This document shows positions 23,195-25,342 of a stretch of 25,342 nt of DNA, one piece after another. The position numbers and the translations under genes are program-made. Source of the DNA: Pseudomonadota bacterium. GTDB lineage: Bacteria; Pseudomonadota; Gammaproteobacteria; Burkholderiales; Burkholderiaceae_F. How positions within the stretch are numbered: position 1 is the first letter of the stretch; the number at the start of each line of letters is the position of its first letter. Location of the stretch: NCBI GenBank assembly GCA_023443095.1, contig JAEZVV010000135.1, forward strand, positions 1 through 25,342, written 5' to 3'. The notes beneath the pieces are model-generated. The model was given only the letters and a program-made list of their open reading frames with translations. It did no database searches and was not told where the DNA came from.

Positions 23195-23581
23195 TTATTT
23201 CTTCATGCGCGGGTAGTTGAACTCGTGGCAGTTGTTGCAATAGAGCTCGGCCGGCTTGTGTTCCTTGTGGCAGGCGGTGCAGTTGAGCGAATCGCCGTAG
23301 TGGCCCGAGAGGTGCGGATTGGGTTCCGGGTTGCGGTCCTGCTTGAGCTTGGCGGCGCTCTTTCGGGCGAGTTCGGCGTAGGAGCCGTGGCAGGTCAGGC
23401 AGGACTTGTCCTCGGGCACCAGGAACTGGCCCGAGCTGCCGTGGCAGGCGGCGCAATTGCCCGCCAGCGCGCTGTGCTGCGGCTTGAGGGTCTGGGCCTG
23501 GGCGAAGGTGGCGGCGAAAGCCAGGAAGATGGCTGCCAGGACGGCGGGAGTCGACCTCAGGAGAGTCGTGAAAGTTTTCAT
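23195..23581 (-). CDS. Small periplasmic tetraheme cytochrome c (FccA heme-domain-like)
   Basis: A 128-residue exported cytochrome. A signal peptide (about residues 1-30, ending AQAQ) is followed by four CXXCH heme sites: CAACH 43-47, CLTCH 61-65, CTACH 101-105 and CNNCH 115-119. Spacing and surrounding residues (CLTCHGSYAEL, HYGDSLNCTACHKEH, LYCNNCHEFNYP) resemble the N-terminal heme domain of the Shewanella flavocytochrome c3 fumarate reductase FccA and of urocanate reductase UrdA. In those proteins the heme domain is fused to a flavin domain; here it is a separate gene 29 bases after the flavoprotein. Its likely job is to carry electrons from a membrane quinol dehydrogenase of the CymA/NapC type, not seen in the window, to the flavoprotein. 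Confidence 0.94.
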   Translation of the reverse strand: MKTFTTLLRSTPAVLAAIFLAFAATFAQAQTLKPQHSALAGNCAACHGSSGQFLVPEDKSCLTCHGSYAELARKSAAKLKQDRNPEPNPHLSGHYGDSLNCTACHKEHKPAELYCNNCHEFNYPRMKK

Positions 23582-23610
23582 CGCGTTTCTTGGTGGAAGC
23601 GGGGGCGGAC

Positions 23611-25164
23611 TCAGGCGCGCAGCGTCGAGGCCGGAGCGTTTTGGGCCGCCTGGGTGCCGGCGATGCGGCCGATCACCAGGCCGTCGGCGATCGCGCAGCC
23701 GCCCAGGCGGCTGGCGCCGTGGGTGCCGCCCGTGACTTCGCCGGCGGCGTAGAGGCCGGGGATGGGCTTGCGGTCGGCGCGGATCACTCGTGCCTGGGTG
23801 TCGATCGCCACCCCGCCCATGCAGTAGTGCACCTTGGGCCAGACTCGCACGGCATAGAAGGGCGCCTGCTTGAGTTCGATCGCCAGGTCGAGCATGCGGC
23901 CGAACTGAGCGTCCTTGCGGGCGCGGACGTAGCCGTTGAAGCGTTCGACTTCGGCCTTGAGTGCCGCGACCGGAATGCCGTAGAACTTGGCCAGGGCGTC
24001 GAGGCTGTCGAAGCGGTGGATGACCCCGTATTTGAGGCCGTTCTTGAGTGTCTGCGCGTCCTTGGCGCCGACTGCGTCGGTGAAACACACCGGATAGACC
24101 GGCTTGCCGGTCTTGGCGTCGACGCGGGTGAGGATGGCGTCCGAGCGCGCTTTGCGGTCGGCCATTTCGTCGACGAAACGCTGGCCGCTGCGTACATCGA
24201 CCATCATGCCCTTGGGGAAGCCGGCGATGGTGTTGAACTGAGACGCGAGGCCGAATCCCTTTTCGTCAGGCGAGGACCAGGGGCCGAGTTGGATCTGATC
24301 GATCTGCACCGGAGCGCCGCCCAGGCTGAACATGGCGAGCATGGCTTCACCGGTGGCGCCTGGTTGGTTGGTCGAATCGAGGCGCTCGTCGAGCGCGGGG
24401 TCCTGCATGCGGCGGAAATCGACGTTGCGGCTGAAGCCGCCGGTGGCGACAACCACGCCGCGGCGCGCGCCATACGTCTTCACCTCGCCCGAAGCCTCGT
24501 TGGGGAAGTCGTAGCGGTCGCGCGCGACCACGCCGATCACGCGGCCGGCCTCGTCGCGGACGAATTCTTCCATCTTGCAGCGCGAGCGGATCTCGATGCC
24601 CTGGGCCTGCGCGGCACGGATCAGCGGCAAGGTGATGTCGCCGCCGGTGCTGTGCACGGCTTGGCAGATGCGGGGCACGCTGTGGCCGCCGAAATGCTGG
24701 GTGAAGGGCTTGTATTGAACGCCGTGGCGGATGGTGAAGTCGAAGGCGGGGCGGGTACCCTCGACGATGAGCTTGAGCAGGTCGACGTTGTTGAGCCCGC
24801 GACCGGCCTTGAGCATGTCCTTCAACATCAGCTCGGGCGAGTCCTTGATGCCGTCCTTTTCCTGCAGCGGCGAGCCGGCGACGGCGAAGGCGCCTCCGTT
24901 GATGGCGGAGTTGCCGCCCAGCATCGGCATCTTCTCGAGCACCAGGACGTCGGCGCCGTTCTCTTTGGCCTCGAGCGCAGCGGCGAGCGCGCCGAAACCG
25001 CTGCCGACGACGATCACGTCGACGATCTTGTCAAAACGCGGGCCGGCCTTGGGGGTGGCGGCGCTGGCAGCGGCCGACACCGTGCCCAGCAGCAGGGCCG
25101 AGCCGCCTTTCAGGAGCTGGCGGCGGGAAGCTTGTTGCGGGCTCCCCGAGTGGTCGTGGTTCAT
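23611..25164 (-). CDS. Tat-exported flavoprotein reductase (fumarate/urocanate reductase family)
   Basis: A 517-residue FAD enzyme of the flavocytochrome c3/FrdA flavin-subunit family. The Tat signal has the twin arginines R14-R15 (SRRQLLKGG). The FAD-binding block is DVIVVGSGFGALAAALEAKENG, then VLVLEKMPMLGGNSAINGG. Catalytic parts aligned by eye to FccA are RFVDEMADRKARSDAIL (the Arg acting as proton donor), VHYCMGGVAI (His) and GEVTGGTHGASRLGGCAI (Arg). The FccA region QIHPT, which contains the fumarate-binding His365, here reads QIQLGPWSSP, so the substrate is probably not fumarate. Urocanate- and cinnamate-type acrylates are likelier. GAGGAA lies 7 bases before the start. It is the first gene of the operon, and its hemes come from the adjacent tetraheme cytochrome. 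Confidence 0.92.
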   Translation of the reverse strand: MNHDHSGSPQQASRRQLLKGGSALLLGTVSAAASAATPKAGPRFDKIVDVIVVGSGFGALAAALEAKENGADVLVLEKMPMLGGNSAINGGAFAVAGSPLQEKDGIKDSPELMLKDMLKAGRGLNNVDLLKLIVEGTRPAFDFTIRHGVQYKPFTQHFGGHSVPRICQAVHSTGGDITLPLIRAAQAQGIEIRSRCKMEEFVRDEAGRVIGVVARDRYDFPNEASGEVKTYGARRGVVVATGGFSRNVDFRRMQDPALDERLDSTNQPGATGEAMLAMFSLGGAPVQIDQIQLGPWSSPDEKGFGLASQFNTIAGFPKGMMVDVRSGQRFVDEMADRKARSDAILTRVDAKTGKPVYPVCFTDAVGAKDAQTLKNGLKYGVIHRFDSLDALAKFYGIPVAALKAEVERFNGYVRARKDAQFGRMLDLAIELKQAPFYAVRVWPKVHYCMGGVAIDTQARVIRADRKPIPGLYAAGEVTGGTHGASRLGGCAIADGLVIGRIAGTQAAQNAPASTLRA

Positions 25165-25342
25165 GCGATTTCCTCACAGTTCGAACGCGGCGGCTTGAAT
25201 GCGCCGCTTGAACTCCAGGAAGCGAGATTCGTGCCACCGCGGCGCTCACGCGCAAACGCTTGATTCGGAAGGGGTATTGCGAAACGGCTGGATCCGGGAG
25301 CGGGGTCCACATTTAGGAACAACCAAAAATCGGAGCCCCCCG
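25165..25342 (-). promoter_or_regulatory. Leader and promoter region of the reductase-lyase operon
   Basis: No gene is visible in these 178 bases, which must hold the promoter of the operon. An imperfect inverted repeat occupies 25179-25213: GTTC pairs with GAAC at the ends, and GCGGCG (25187-25192) with CGCCGC (25202-25207) inside. It could be an operator or an RNA hairpin. No confident -10/-35 pair or FNR box was found. Bases 25308-25332 are relatively AT-rich. Confidence 0.4.

Noticed and set aside
21372..23216. Long plus-strand open frame of 614 codons
   Set aside because: It is antisense to the lyase gene, which has clear family motifs; no domain is visible in the plus-strand translation.
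23590..25263. Long plus-strand open frame of 557 codons
   Set aside because: It is antisense to the flavoprotein reductase and has the Val/Ala/Gly/Asp-rich look of a shadow frame.
1..25342. tRNA, rRNA, CRISPR arrays, insertion sequences and prophage genes
   Set aside because: No cloverleaf-like run, repeated spacer array, transposase, integrase or phage structural gene was recognised on either strand.

Overview
The window looks like a chromosomal segment of a GC-rich Gram-negative betaproteobacterium, probably near Rhodocyclales or Burkholderiales. The basis is the trimeric-porin type, a short LpoA-like protein beside rsmI, yraN and dolP, and a Fur-controlled TonB system. The genus is not proven by the sequence alone. 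Genes are densely packed and no RNA gene, insertion sequence, prophage or CRISPR array was seen.

Layout. (1) 51-4880, minus strand: an iron-uptake operon, tonB-exbB-exbD-siderophore receptor-PKHD hydroxylase (piuC), read from a double Fur-box-like site at 4844-4879. (2) 5019-5546, minus: a membrane-anchored TlpA-like thioredoxin. (3) 5663-7480, plus: a short 6-phosphogluconate dehydrogenase and a DUF4197 protein. (4) 7482-12196, minus: lpoA-like, yraN, dolP, lemA and an M48 peptidase with a TerB-like tail. Divergent rsmI (12186-13097) overlaps the lpoA-like start. (5) 13113-13802, minus: aquaporin Z; then, plus, ppk2 and a yqhA-like membrane gene (13975-15617, 4-bp overlap) closed by a terminator, followed by rluA. 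(6) 16382-19562, minus: a GNAT acetyltransferase, then a CBS-domain protein / PEBP protein / APC amino-acid permease operon with its own terminator. (7) 19768-20190, minus: a VOC-family protein.

(8) 20309-25164, minus, is the most interesting part. It is an apparent operon of a Tat-exported fumarate-reductase-like flavoprotein, a small tetraheme cytochrome c, a Sec-exported protein of the histidine/phenylalanine ammonia-lyase fold, and an outer-membrane porin. The cytochrome and flavoprotein look like the two halves of a flavocytochrome c3 (FccA/UrdA type) encoded as separate subunits. The lyase lacks the Ala-Ser-Gly triad that forms the MIO cofactor and has Gly-Glu-Gly-Asp there.

A coherent model, which is inference, runs as follows. 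The porin admits a histidine- or aromatic-amino-acid-like compound, possibly a trimethylammonium betaine such as ergothioneine. The periplasmic lyase eliminates the amine to give an acrylate-type product. The flavoprotein then reduces that double bond with electrons passed through the tetraheme cytochrome. That would be anaerobic respiration on a compound made and consumed wholly outside the cytoplasm.
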